This document shows positions 15,001 to 27,128 of a stretch of 64,000 bases of DNA, piece after piece. This stretch comes from Trochalopteron elliotii. Its lineage: Eukaryota; Chordata; Aves; Passeriformes; Leiothrichidae. Every line of letters starts with the position of its first letter. Positions within the stretch are counted from its first letter, which is position 1. The stretch is taken from contig JANPWX010000061.1 in the NCBI GenBank assembly GCA_024734555.1, forward strand, positions 2,054,613 to 2,118,612, given 5' to 3'. Under the pieces are notes generated by a model. It saw nothing but the letters and a program-made list of their open reading frames with translations. It was not told where the DNA came from and searched no databases. The position numbers and the translations under genes were made by a program.

Positions 15001-18000
15001 AAATGCTAGCATGTGCTGCTGTTATAGTGTTTAATAGAGGTGTCAGAAGCAAAATACACATATTAATCCATAATTCCCAAGGTAGTTCTGTTTACTGCAG
15101 TTTAGATTTCACAAGAAAACCCAACAGGAATACAGGAATTCTTAAAGCAATGCCCCTTTAACAATCTGTATAATGTTTTTATTTCCAGATTGAGTTTATT
15201 CCAAAAGGAGGTATTTTTTGAAATAAGTGTGGTGGAGAGAAATAAAGCATGAATGACTCCAGGGATTCATAACTGGACAGTCAAAGATTTTGGTGCTACT
15301 TCATAGAATTGAATGTTTTCCCTACTAGTAAAATTTCAGTGTGACCTGACGAGTGTCTGGTTGGTTATGTGAGATCTCTTGCTGAAGGATTCCAGTTTAC
15401 TCAGGATTTTTATCTGCTGGATGGGACTTTGCTAGGGGGTGTAGATGAAGTGATTTTCTTTCTTGGTTTCACACCTGTGATGAGGAATGGAAACCCCTCA
15501 GTGGTGGGGACTTGTGCTCAGTGCTGAGTCCTAGTAAGTTACTATTCAGGAAAATGCTATAAAATGAAGGATTTCAGCTCAGATTCTCTTGGAGTAAGAG
15601 CAGAGCTCTGCACAGGTTTGCATCTCAAAAAGAGCTCTTAAACTACTCAGCCACTGGGGAAAAACAAGTAATTGCTACCCTAGCTGATCATTTCAAGAAA
15701 CCAACCTTGGTTTTCTGTTTACACCTAAAACAGTTCAGAGAAAATGTTTTCAGGCTCTTTTGGTTCTCTGTAATTATTATTCACTCCCTAACCTCTTTAC
15801 TATGCTTGATCACAGTCTGCTTTCTATTTGATCCAAAGGTGAATATTCTCATCCTCAAACTGTTCCATTGTTAGAAATGGAATTGTGTGGCATCAATTAT
15901 TTTTCAATGTGACTAATGGATCACCCTGACTTCCTGTCCTATGAACTGCACAGTTATTTTACCCAACTAAGCCATAATTTCCAGCTGTGTTTAGTTACTC
16001 TGAATTCAGCTGGCATCTTTCATCATAGAAAGTCATACTATCAGTTGGTGTCTAACAGCTCTTTTTTAACTTTAGGCTTGGTTACTCTAATCTAGGCACA
16101 GCTATTTATGCTTCAGGTAATATTTGCTGGATTTTGGTACAAATGTTCAAGTTCCTTCAGGATGCACTATCCTGGTAACTCAAATTGAGATTCCTGAAGT
16201 TGGTAGACAGTTTGGAAAGTATTCCTTCAGTTCTCTTTTTAGTGATTTCCTCTGTGAAAGGGAAATATTAAACCATATACTTAAGTTCTGCGCCTAAATA
16301 TGTTTCATAATCTTCTATCAGAAAATAATTAAAATTCAATTCCCTCAAATAGTCAGGCCACTTAAGGAAATGTATTCAATCACGGAATTGACACCACAGA
16401 TTTTTTGGATAACAAATGTGCTAAATGGGCACTTGGCATCTCTACTATTCTTCAGTCATAAATGAATTTTATACTGTCATTGCTTCAGTGGCAATTTAGG
16501 ATTGAACTGTTGCCATGCAGTCTATACTATGACACTTATGGAATCAAAACACACTGACTCACTGGAGTTGTCCTTAACACCTCAATGATTGAAACTTAGA
16601 ATTTAGAAATATTTGACTTTGATACAAATCTTCCTTTATCTATTCTGCTGATACATATTAGCCAGACAAGAAGTGACCCTTACAGAATTCAGCAGGATGT
16701 GTAATCTGAGTTCTTTGCTAAGTGCTGATATCAGAGTATCAAGATAACTGAGTTTTTAATGCTTATACATATGACTGCAAACTTTGATTGGCTTTCTAGC
16801 TAATCAATGTCACAGGGCATCCCATCCCTATTACCATATCACGCATGTTTATTATTAGTCTCTTTTCACTCACATGCTTTGAAAAGGATGAGGTCATGCA
16901 CTCCTGATTTTTCTTACTTATTTAGAAAATAATTTTGAAGAGTTGGCAGAATTGTGTGGCTGTACCTATATCTTCACTAACTGATGCTTGAAACCACCTA
17001 ATAAAGTAACTAAAGTATGAAATAATGCTGGCTGCTCCCAAGAACACTTGACAGGAATGTCACAAGGACAAGCAGTGAACAGCATCATTGGTGTATTTTC
17101 AAATGAAGTCAGGGTATTTCCCTCCTATTTCCATGTCAGGTCAATTACAGTGACCTGCTTCTTGATATCAGTGAATAACGATTTATCTGTTTAGCTACAA
17201 AATGAGGGGCTTATTAAAAAACAATGAAAACCCAAAAGTAACCACCAACATGAATCTGAAGCAGTGCCCCAGTTAAAATGGTGATTTACTGCAGATATTC
17301 AGGGAGATAACTGAGTCTCCTGTGGATGCAGACAATAGCAAGTTAAGTGTTACCATTTATCAGTTGAATTTGTATCATTATCCCAGAATTAATATGTGGA
17401 GGGAGCTGCTTTGTCCTTACTGTTGCTCTAAGAGCCTTTCAGGGAGATTAACTGTTAGAGAAAATCTGGGATCAGTAAACAGCCCATAGGAATTTCTCCA
17501 TTTATGTTGTTTTGGGTTTTGGACGACAGATACAATTTCAGTAGGAGCTTAAAATCCCATTTTGTAAAGGTCTTGGGCTTACTCTGAAACTTTCTTTAAA
17601 AAAAATAATCTCACCTCTCTGACATTCCTGCCTAGTGCGCTGTGGGATATTATTTAACAAATGTATCCAATCCATTTCACCTTAAGTACCCCCTTGTGTA
17701 GGATGTATGGGAGCAGTGAACTGTGGCCTAGGCTGCTTAGAGGGTTTTGCTTTTTTCCCCTAGGAAATTGTCATAGAGTGTTCAAAGAGGCTTTTGGGGA
17801 ATGATTTAATATATTCATGCTGTTACTATTTTAAAAATGGGCAATATGTGTTGTGGAGATAATGGTGGGGGAGAATAGGGCAGAGTCACTACTGAGTTTG
17901 CTGCTCTTGCTATGATCAATTGATACATTCCACACTCTACTTGCTGTTCTAGCACAGGTCTGGTGTTTTGGATAGGAGTATATACAAGTGAGTGAAATAT

Positions 18001-18097
18001 GCTGGCATTTAGCAGGATAAAATTCCTGAGGGCTTCCTCTGTTGCTGTTCATTGCAGGATCAGCTGTGCTGAGATTTGAGTTTTCTTTATTTTGTGG
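1..18097. other. AT-rich noncoding stretch, intron or intergenic
   Basis: No feature here can be supported as a gene. The sequence is AT-rich with scattered homopolymer runs and a short TG/TA microsatellite at about 1407-1424. All ATG frames are short (109 codons at most), on both strands, and lack recognisable domains. Some short segments carry consensus-like splice sites, for example minus-strand donors near 1029 and 4300, but the implied exons are under 50 nt and cannot be told from chance. GC-richer patches occur near 8060-8270 and 13680-13880. If the minus-strand gene described below continues to the left, this stretch may contain its 3' exons or a long intron. Confidence 0.6.
4175..4208. 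repeat. Two overlapping perfect palindromes
   Basis: Positions 4175-4195 form a perfect inverted repeat with 10-bp arms around one central base (TGGAAAAAAG, A, CTTTTTTCCA). Positions 4193-4208 form a second, gapless 16-bp palindrome (CCATTCCTAGGAATGG). They share three bases, so only one can be extruded as a hairpin at a time. A function is not evident. Confidence 0.6.
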
Positions 18098-18155
18098 CTT
18101 TTTTCTTCTTTTCTTCTTTTCCTCTTTTCTTCTTTTTCTTCTTTTCTTCTTGTTC
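18098..18155 (+). repeat. TTTTC/TTC pyrimidine-rich microsatellite
   Basis: A nearly uninterrupted pyrimidine tract of about 58 bp built from TTTTCTTC-like units, with purine-only sequence on the other strand. The units vary (CTTTTCTTC, CTCTTTTCTTC), so the tract is an old or imperfect array. Such homopurine-homopyrimidine tracts can adopt triplex structures; that is general knowledge, not something seen here. Confidence 0.85.
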
Positions 18156-20272
18156 TAAAGACAATTTCCCTTATGATATTCATTGCCATACTAGACAAGC
18201 TGGATTTTTTTTTTCTTGTGTAGCTAAATACATTTAACAGTCAGGATAAGAACTGTGAGATCCTAATTTTAATGTTTAGTCACTTAGATATTTAATTATT
18301 TTTTAAAAACCAACTTAGTTTTTTAATATTGGAGGGGGCAGGGGAGAGTAACTCCTGAAACTGTACTCTCTTAAAAATTTTGGTCACAGTTTGGACTGTC
18401 AAATTAGGTAGTCTTGTAAGATTTTGTGAAAATCAGTTTTGTGTTTTATTTGCCTGTGGTATGGTTTCAGCCCTTGTAAATACAGAAACCTTTGCTCTCT
18501 CTGTAAGTGTTTGCTTATTTTTCAAGATTAAATCATTCTCTGCCTGTGATGGACAAAAAGCTGTATTACCTTTCAAATTTCAGTCATGGTAATAATCTCA
18601 TTCTACTCGCTATCATTCTGATTCTTTAGCTTCCATGTTTTAGGGTTTTTTTCTGACTTCCCAAATCAACAAGAACAAGCGAGCAGCCATGCAGTTGTAT
18701 GACAGTGCCATACACAAGGGACTTACAGCTTTTAAGATGTAACAAATAATTTAAATTCCTGTCATTTGCATGATGGTCTTCCAGAAATTGGCATATGGCA
18801 TCACGAGAAGGCAAATGCCAGTGTAATATCAGCTGGCTGTGAATACTTGGAAAGACAGTGAATACGTTTTCAAAGGATTAAAAATCATGCCTTCAGGGAA
18901 GTCCAATACATACCTACCCTGAACATTCTGGTTAACACAAAAATAGAACTGCCATGCTTTGAACAGTTCTGATAAAAGTGCTGTGCAGTGTTTGAACTGC
19001 AGTGAACACAGTGATTCATCCTTGTAGGAGTTGGCTCATGTGATGTGACACAAAATGGAGGAACATTTCTTGCAATTTACTGCATTCCTAAGTGTCAGGA
19101 ATCAAATGTGTTTCTGCACAATAAACAGAAAGAAAGTAGAGAAACTAGTCACAGTTGTGGTTCCACAAGTCCGTGACAAAGTGCTATTCATATTTAGAAA
19201 ACAAGGAGTTTGGGTCACAGGGTTCTACTTTTCCCTACAGCCAGGGGTGTGTGTGAAATGGAAATTGTAGGCTGGAAAAAATTTAAAGCATACACAGTGA
19301 TGTGAATGAAATTTATTACGAGTTATCTCCCTGTATTTCCATAAAGTCTGTCCTTGAAGCATCCTGATGCCTTTGGTCACTGTCATGGCTTACATTGATC
19401 AATGCAACATCAAATTTAAGGATAACAACAAGGAGCACAGTAAGGACAAAGAATTTGCAGCTCTTCTTGTACAGCACCATGCTTGAAATACATGAATAAA
19501 TCCTGGCTTAGTCTGAAAACTGTGTTTTAGGCTTTTCATTAAAAAAAATATCTAGCTCACTATATATTTCTATAATCCTTTTTCTGTAGTGAGAAATTCC
19601 CCAAGCTCTGTTTTGTGAACCCTTTTTTCCAACTGACCTGGATGTGTCTTGGTGGTTTGATTGAATGAGCCATTGATTCAATTAGGGTTAAAGCCAATTT
19701 CTCTTAGCTCCTATTTTGCCCTTTCTGTTGCAGTCTTCACGGGTTACTGCAGGAATTCCAAGTGGCAATGCTGTTTGTGAACTGAAACTGTAAAGGAAAG
19801 TTAAAAAACCCCTAAATTCTAATTCATTTGACTTTTAAATAAACAAAAGTCTTCAACAATTAAAATTACTTTAAACATATGTTACTTTTTTGGTTCGTAA
19901 AAATAGGAAGAGGCATAAAATAAATAGATACCCACTTGGATCTACATCAGTCCTCCTTGTACCTTATTAACCATGTTTTGTGCAAACTGTTATATGTGTG
20001 AGAATAAATCCTTGATTGCCATGCCATGCAGTTCCCAGCCCTGGCATGGAATGTGGGCTTTGGGAGCAGTAAGAACCACATCTATAATAAAGTGCTTGCA
20101 TTCCCATGCCTGCACCAGAGGACTAATATAAGCTTTTATGTGGTATTATAATGAGAAAAATTGCTGTTGTCTTTTTACAACTTCTGGGAATTTGAAACCA
20201 TGATAGCATCCTGAAGAATTTAACCTGATGGTTTCATTCTATTTCATTTTGTTTAAAATTTATTTACTGTGT
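18156..20272. other. Noncoding stretch without recognised features
   Basis: AT-rich sequence with no recognised repeat and no convincing exon. A minus-strand donor of consensus type (GTAAGT) lies near 18722, and a minus-strand acceptor-donor pair near 18908-18922 would give only a 14-nt exon. Neither is supported enough to call. Confidence 0.5.
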
Positions 20273-20515
20273 ATCACGGAGCATCCTGGGTTAGAAAGAA
20301 CCCACAAGGGTCACGGAGCCCAACTCCTGGCCTTGCACAGGACACCCCAGGGATGACACCATGTGCCTGAGAGCATTGCCCAAATGTTTGTGGAACTCTG
20401 TCAGGCTTGCTGCTGTGACCACTTCCCTGGGCAGCCTGTCCAGTGCTCAACCACCCATTGGGTGAAGAATCTTTTCCAATAACCAATCTAAGCCTCCCTC
20501 ATTTAGGGAAGCCAC
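20273..20515 (-). mobile_element. CR1 LINE 3'-end fragment
   Basis: The plus strand reads like the reverse complement of an avian CR1 (chicken repeat 1) non-LTR retrotransposon 3' end. It has the run 'cccaactcctggcc', then 'caggacaccccagg', 'accatgtgcctgagagcatt', 'ctctgtcaggcttgctgctg', 'cttccctgggcagcctgtcc', and 'gtgaagaatcttttcc'. The element's 3' end is on the left, near 20273, where the usual terminal ATTCTRTG octamer repeats are lost or degraded. The insert is 5'-truncated to about 240 bp, which is usual for CR1. It contains no intact coding sequence; the open frame across it is incidental. Boundaries are good to about 15 bp. Confidence 0.88.
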
Positions 20516-23437
20516 AGAAGGTTTTCTTCTCTGTGAGTTTTTGCTATTAAATATCTATGAAAGAGAAGAAATGAGACTTATTCTTACATGGCCAATTATT
20601 TTTTCTAATTCCAGATAGCAGTTCAGGCAATAAAAAAAAATTATTTTCAAACAGTTCTGGAGTCCCAGGTGAGTGAAAATGGAAAGAAAAGGAGGAATTG
20701 GGAAGGATCCATTTCTCAAGCTGTTCATACTGTAATTCATATATTGTAACAACATTATTTATGAAAATGTAGTTTTACGTTTTTTAAAATTGTTGAAATT
20801 CTTTTTTTCACCAGATTTTCAATTCTGAAAGGGTTTCCCTCTAGACAAATCTTTCATAAGTGAAGGTCCCAGTCCAGAGCTGTGATCAGAGCTAGACAAC
20901 TGAGCAGGTTTTAGTTCCCCAGTAAAATGCACCTCAAAGGACTGCTAGTGTCAGGATGTGATAAAAACACGTGGCGTTTAGTGGTCTGGGGCTTAAGGGA
21001 GGATTCATCCTCTGATGAATCTGTGAAGACCTGATTTCTGTGGTGGTTTTGTAATCAGAAACAGAAATGTAAATTAATGACAAAGAATGCTTGGCTCAGT
21101 CAGCTACACTGAATTCCCAAAGGTGAAATTTCCCTGTAGATGACAGCTTAGAAACAAAGGAATCAACCAATAAGAATTGAATGGCTAATTTGGAGAGGCT
21201 GAGCATAATCAATTTGGCTTTAGAAGTGGCCAGGAGAAAGAAGGAAGCTTCTTGGTGCTAGCTGACAGTCAGGGAGACAGAAATGCAATTTTATGCAAAT
21301 ACTGCTATAAAGAATGATCAGAAAAATAGAAAGGCTTTTGTCTGTTGGGAGAAAGGAACAAATCTGAGAATCATCCACACTCCTTCTCTTGAGGCCTGTT
21401 TGAGAGCCTGAGGCTGAATATTTGTTCCTGTATGAGAGGCCCACAACTGGGGGAGGAGGCTGTATGAAAATAACAAACCCTTCAGACTGAGAATGAGAAA
21501 TATGAAAAACTTCTCGCTTTTCTCTGTATTATCTGCTTTTCTTATCAACTCTGACTTGCTTTAGTGCAAGAGGAGAGGAGGCGAGGCACAATAGGGGAAA
21601 TAGAAAGCAGAAAGTGTTATTAATTTTCTCTCTTTAGAAACAAAGATAAAGATGCAAAGCTGGGCTTGAGTCATCTGAATTTATCATTGTTTTTGGTAAT
21701 AGAGGCGTAACATGAAAAAAGGTGTTTGGAGTTTTTTTAGCCATTATCTCTGATGGGAGGGGACTGGTTTTACTATGATACATTTGATTCATATTTCTGA
21801 AGCACGACAGAAAATTCTAAATACTGGATATTATTTAAAAATAAAAAATAGTAACTTAAATCAAAAGCCTAATCCAAAATTCCCTGGATTCAAAGGAAAG
21901 GATCTCATTCTCCCCATTAGTCCCTGGATCAGATTTGGTTCTCACTGAACAAATATAAAACTTCCCAGCCATATCATTTACTAAGTTGAAGATTTATTTC
22001 CCTCTTCTTAAAACTGGTTGCTTTCAGACAGCCAGGTGTTATAAATATTCATGCTGGAACAAATTTCCTTGCCAGGGGTATTTAGTGCAAATGATCCTTG
22101 CACTTGAAAAAACGTCTTGTATTTTTCTGCCCAAAAGCTCTGGTGAGTTTTTGATGGGTACTGTGGAAAGAGATAGACTGTTCTAAATACTTGATTTATC
22201 AGGAACCCCGACCCTCCTGTCACCCTCTGTGGCTTGAATTATCTTTGGATATTGAAGCAAATAGAATCGTTTCTCCCCAGCGCTGTACGATTTAACTCTC
22301 GTAACCTGTGAAAAAGGCACCAGATGTTACTGAGGTCCCACGTCTCCCATCTCTGCTTTGAACTTGTCTCCCTCCCACACGGTTATTAAACTTTGGTTAC
22401 AGCAACAACAGCTTCTTTTTGAAGACAGTGACAGTGGCGTCTGATGCTCTTAAATTCTGGTTTAAAAGACCACCTAAACCAGTTAAGTGGGCAGCACATC
22501 AAAGCATGTCAGGAGCTGTAGAGGAAAGGCTGCTGCCTTTCAAGGCAAAATGATAGCAAGATTAGCATATTTATAAGCACAAACGTTTAAAAGACAGGGT
22601 TTTGTCCTCAGTTATAGCCCTGGAATAACTTTCTTTGTCATTCAAAATTGTAAAAAACACCACTAAAATCTCCAAATAGGGCAGCTTTAGGGGGTCTTAT
22701 GGTCACCCAGAGTGTGGCCGTTTTGTAAGGTTGGCTCATGTTTCCATGCTGGGTTATTGAAGACAGTGCTGCTATGGTGGTGTCATGTGTCTCCTTTCAG
22801 ATGTTTATAACTGTCACCGACTTCATAAAACCCAGAATACCCTGAAGGTTTCTAAGCATTTCATTTTTTCCCTACTCAACACAATTTTTCATTAGTGAAC
22901 TGTTGTAGGTTAGGAATCCATAAAGGTTTTTTTGATTTTAGGAAATTGTTCCAGAAAACAAGTTGTCATATATACCTATATGACTTAACAAAATAATTTC
23001 AGTAATTTAACTTGCTTATGTTCTAGGAAATGGATTTTCAGGAAAGCAGATATTGTTGCTATAATTGCCAACAAAAGCAGAGATTATGAAATAATTCTCT
23101 TGTCAATTCCTATGTCTTTTCAATGTCTGTCATAAAATAACTTTTTTTGGCTATTACTTTGTCATACTTTTCAGAAAAGCAGAAAAACTTGCCATGTTCT
23201 TGAAGAGGAAAATCTGCATTTAGCCTGGGCAAAATACCATGGCTAAACAGGGAAATCTTTACATAAATCATAATGTTTCAGTTTTTGATAGCCCACAAAG
23301 AGCAGAACCGCCTCCCCCTTTTTTTAGTTAAACAGCAATTAAAGATATAAAAGAAATCAGAGTTAATAAAAAAGTGAAAGTGACTTCTGAGTAGTTTTAT
23401 ATGTTCAAAGGAATGAGGAAATCAGGAAGGGACTTAC
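20516..23437. other. Noncoding stretch between CR1 fragment and the 112-nt exon
   Basis: If the minus-strand gene is real, this is the intron following the exon at 23438-23549. A candidate 35-nt minus-strand exon at 21946-21980 would begin with the two bases needed to complete the split codon and reads 11 further codons (NDMAGKFYICS). Its acceptor is weak, so it is not called as a gene part. The segment 22200-22460 holds more CpG dinucleotides than its surroundings without a clear exon. Confidence 0.45.
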
Positions 23438-23549
23438 TCATGAATGCCCAGTGGTTTTGAATGCCATCTCCACAAATCATGGCAGCACGGCCTTTGGCAC
23501 CTTCATTACCTCCTAAAATCAGTGGATATGGTCCATCAAACTTGGAGAC
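23438..23549 (-). CDS. Probable internal coding exon (112 nt) of an unidentified gene
   Basis: Best single exon in the window. On the minus strand it follows a T-rich tract ending TTTATCAG and is followed by a consensus donor, GTAAGTCC. Only one frame is open, in phase 0. It gives 37 codons plus one base and begins VSKFDGPYPLILGG, then NEGAKGRAAMICGDG and IQNHWAFM. The other two frames stop within ten to twelve codons at most. The glycine-rich composition and higher GC than the flanking AT-rich DNA favour real coding sequence. There is no transmembrane segment or signal peptide. I do not recognise the family; a glycine-rich loop is visible, but I assign no function. The next exon must start with two bases to complete the last codon. 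It joins in phase to the candidate exon at 52990-53042. The alternative is a chance open segment between splice-like sites. Confidence 0.6.
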
Positions 23550-26500
23550 CTGATAAAAAAATATTGCTCACCTTGAATCTTAACATAGCTCCTTCAATCA
23601 AAAGTATTCTTATGGCTTGCACTAACACTTTGCCCAGTTTACTTTGGACAGGAATTGATTTTGTATTCCCAAAGAAGTGTTTTCTGGAGTGAGGAGATTT
23701 CCATGCTGAACTGGAGGGGGTAGATTTACATGCTGAAGACTTGAAATGGTAAAAGGGGAAAAAAATAGCAAAAAGCTCTTGTCCGTCCCCTGCCATCTGG
23801 CAGTGACCATGAACTATCAGTTTGGGCTTTTTTTCTAAGTTGACCATCTAAAATACAAAACAGAAAACAGCAAAACAAAATCAGTTCTAAAAAAGGGGAT
23901 ACAGTTGCTCTCTGTGTCTGTGTATGACTGCAGGACAACAATATTACAGAATGTCAACTTTTCATTCTGAGAGGTTGCCAAAAGGAAGTACACCCTCACT
24001 TTTCAATTTTTAATTTTATATCCATGTACAAATATAGGCATTGTGTGTCTGTAGCAGGTTTATAACCTAGAACAAACTGAAGGCTTTGCATGTGCAGCCT
24101 GGACTGTTAAATACACAAGTACTAGATGACTTTATTCTGTGGAACTCTTTATGGTCTAACAGTCAACAGTAGCTTCTTGTTCCAATCTTCTTTCATAGGT
24201 GCCATGAACACTTCTCTGGGACACTGCTGAATATTTTAGAGCTTAAGCAAAAGGGTAAAGTGTGGTCAGCCCAGCTGCAGAGCCTGGTCAGACCTTTTCG
24301 TATCTTGCAGATAATGATTCTCAGCTATGGTTCAGCTGCTCCTATTTAGTTCCAGGCTTCTAAAGCCAAACCTCAATCACTCGCAGTGATTTGAACTCAT
24401 GTCAGATGGTGGGTGAGAAATACCTTTCGGTGTTCCTTTGTATTTCTCTTCTTAAAAAAAAAACCCAAAACAAATACAAAACAGCAAGAATAATGAAAAC
24501 AACTTTAATTTTTCCATTTCCTTCACAGAAGTGTAAATAAACAAAAGGCTAAAGATTTCTTTGACAGTATAAAAGAGTATAAGCACAAACTCAGGGTTCT
24601 GGAAACAAACAATCCTGTTTTCCCAAAAACTGGCTGGTGGATCAGGTAGAAATATACCTGCATACACTTCAAAGCCTACTATTAATGTATAACTTTATCC
24701 TGTCACTTGGTTGGAGTCATTCATGTCACAAGCCAAAACCTCTGCCGCAATATTGCAAGGAATTTGGCAACTCCTCTGTCATTTTATCTCAATTTTCTAA
24801 TGCCCTTAGGGACAGATTCCACAAAATATCAGAAAAATGCAATTGTTGTTGGACCATGTATAAAAATTCAGGAGACTTAGATATCAGAGAGCTAAGCCCA
24901 CAGTTTTTTCTCAATATTCTATTCTCATAATATGTTTCTTATTTTGTGTTAGAAATCATCCATATTCCAAACTCTCTATTTCTAATAGTTGATTGCATTG
25001 AAAAATCTTTTCAGCTGGGTGCCTGGAAAAGTGCATCCCCTGAGGTTTTTTTTCATTGCAAAGCTTTCATTTTGCCCTGTGACAGTCCAGATGTGAGTGC
25101 CAATGATTTTCTATCTCACAGGGAGAAAAACAGCCAATAATACATGCAATCATGCTTTTTAATGTATTTTCTTTAACATTAAAAATAAAAGATGGAACTA
25201 GAAAGAAAGAGGTCATTCATCTTCTGTCAGAAATATAAATGCAGGAAGAGAAGGAACATATATATATATACGTGATTTGGTTTTATATCAAAGATGAATG
25301 CAGCACAAATGCATAATAGATAATAATGCATACTTCACAGCAAAGTGCTATGAAAAACCTACATTTTCAGAAGTTTCCTATAATTCCAGCTGCTTTTTAC
25401 TGAAAAGTCGAGACCTGGAAAGCTTTTATGAGCCAAGATGTTTACTACTGACATTATGAAAATTTCTTTCCACAGAGCAAGTAATTCGCTTGAAAACTTG
25501 TATGTGAAATTCCTTCCTCTTTAGCTGCTTTAAGCCAGAATGTAGCAAATGAAATTCGATAGGGAATAAAGGATTAAAAAAGTGGTTTCTGTGAAACAAG
25601 TGGCTTCTGTGTTCAAGATTGTTAGAGTAACCTTATTGCTCCAAGGAGGATATAAAAAAGTAATTGTCTCTCTATTGCAAAATTTCTTTCCGTGTAAGTG
25701 CCTCATTTCACTTGAGAAGCACAGCATTGGTTGTTCACCTCTGCATCCATTAGCCACTTAAACACATTATAGTGCTTCAAAAAATTTTTGCAATAAAATT
25801 TAGGCTTTTACTAGACGTTGTTCATGACAGGTTGAAATAACCTTTTTATTCTCTGTATATTTTCCTGTATTTGCCAGTTCTTATCTTTTGTGATAGAAAA
25901 AAAAGTCAGCATTTTTAATGAGATGAAGCAATAAAAATCAGAAGTTGAAACTGAGAAAAATGAGTTTTATAGACCTTGACTATAAACTTTGTGAACATTA
26001 ATGAGCATATTCTATTAAAAGAAAAAATCTAAACAAAAAGAAATTACATGATGGTAAGAGGTTTAGACTGCCACTCTTTACTATGGGTTAAATCTCAAGT
26101 GGTTTGTATGCTTGTTATCAGCATTACTAATGTTTTTACCGTTAGTTATTGTACAATGTCATAGCAATTAGTAGAGCAGTAGTTTGTGTGAGTGCCTTGG
26201 TAATTCCCCCTGGCAATGGAAGGATTATAGATGCATTCCAAATTTAATTTACCTTTAATCCAATTATTCTCAATTTAGGATTGAATATCTGCATTGTACA
26301 GACACGAAGGAACTGCAGAGTTTACCTGGCAGCCGAGCTGCTGGCAGCGAGCACAGGCACACTTTGGGCTGCTCCCAGAGGTGACAACAGCAGTGCTGGT
26401 CTCTTTGGGCACTGCCATCTGTCCCCAAGTGGTTTTCAGCTCTCCCTGCAAGCAAGCCCAGCCTGCCCAGTGGCAATCTCTGCTGCTCCTGGGGCTCCCT

Positions 26501-26590
26501 TGCTGCAGCAAGTGTGCTGCTCTGCTCATTGTTTCCGTGGATGTGCTTTTTAAGGCAGCTTTCATCATACCTGGTTTTGCTATGGAAAAA
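23550..26590. other. Noncoding stretch, probable intron
   Basis: Sequence upstream, on the minus strand, of the 112-nt exon. It contains a TA microsatellite (25257-25271), several A-rich runs and a GC-richer block at about 26320-26540 directly before the first LTR. The block includes the perfect palindrome CTTGCTGCAGCAAG (26499-26512). Open frames in the GC-rich block overlap on both strands and show no recognisable protein. Confidence 0.45.
24424..24450 (-). CDS. Candidate 27-nt microexon
   Basis: On the minus strand a run of ten T residues ending in TTTAAG forms a strong acceptor tract, followed after 27 nt by a GTATTT donor. The exon would be exactly nine codons (KRNTKEHRK) with no phase change. 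It could therefore be inserted before the exon at 23438-23549 without altering the frame. The donor is only fair, and the size makes chance occurrence likely. It could be an alternatively included microexon or nothing. Confidence 0.2.
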
Positions 26591-27128
26591 TGTAGGAGAA
26601 GGGAATACAGGTAACCTGGCCCCTGATCAGTACCAGCTCTGTTAATTACCCAATACAGCCTGGCCTCAATGAGTCACAGCTGTATCCAATAAAGATAAGT
26701 GTGACAAAAGAGGGTGGGTGAGCTGCTGAGGGGAATCATGAAGAAGGAGGAACCTTGAGGAAGAGGGAACTAGAGGATCATGAAGAAGAAGGATCCTGGG
26801 CAGAGAGAATCCCTGCAGTGAGGTCAGTCTGGGTGTGCAGTCAGAGCCTGTTGCTGGAACCTGCAGTCACAGTCTGGCTGGGTAAAAGCTGCAGTCACAG
26901 TCTGCAAACTGATCCCTGCAGTCAGAGGTGAGCAGGAAATCAGCAGCAGTCAGAGGCTGCAAGGGAAACCTGCAGCAGGAGCTTGGTGCAGGCAGAGTCA
27001 GGGAATGGTTGGAGTCAGGATGGCTGAGGTGTAAAGAGGAATAAACCAGGGCCCTTTTCATGCTGTGATGAACAAGGGTTTTGTGTCTTGGTTTGTTTCT
27101 ACCCTCTAAAAAGAGTGCTGCTGCAGCA
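26591..27128 (+). mobile_element. Solo LTR of an endogenous retrovirus, copy 1
   Basis: About 538 bp beginning TGTAGGAGAAGGG and ending near ...GCTGCTGCAGCA, the TG...CA termini typical of LTRs. A second, closely related copy lies at 39199-39731 in the same orientation. A polyadenylation signal AATAAA sits at 27040-27045, close to the 3' end as expected for an R region. The TATA-like box intact in copy 2 is changed here to GACAAAAG (about 26703). Flanking bases GAAAAA (26585-26590) and GAAAAT (27129-27134) could be a six-base target duplication with one change. A 16-base motif CTGCAGTCACAGTCTG occurs twice (26861-26876 and 26889-26904). No primer-binding site, gag or pol follows, so it is read as a solo LTR. 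The frames across it are incidental. Confidence 0.75.
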
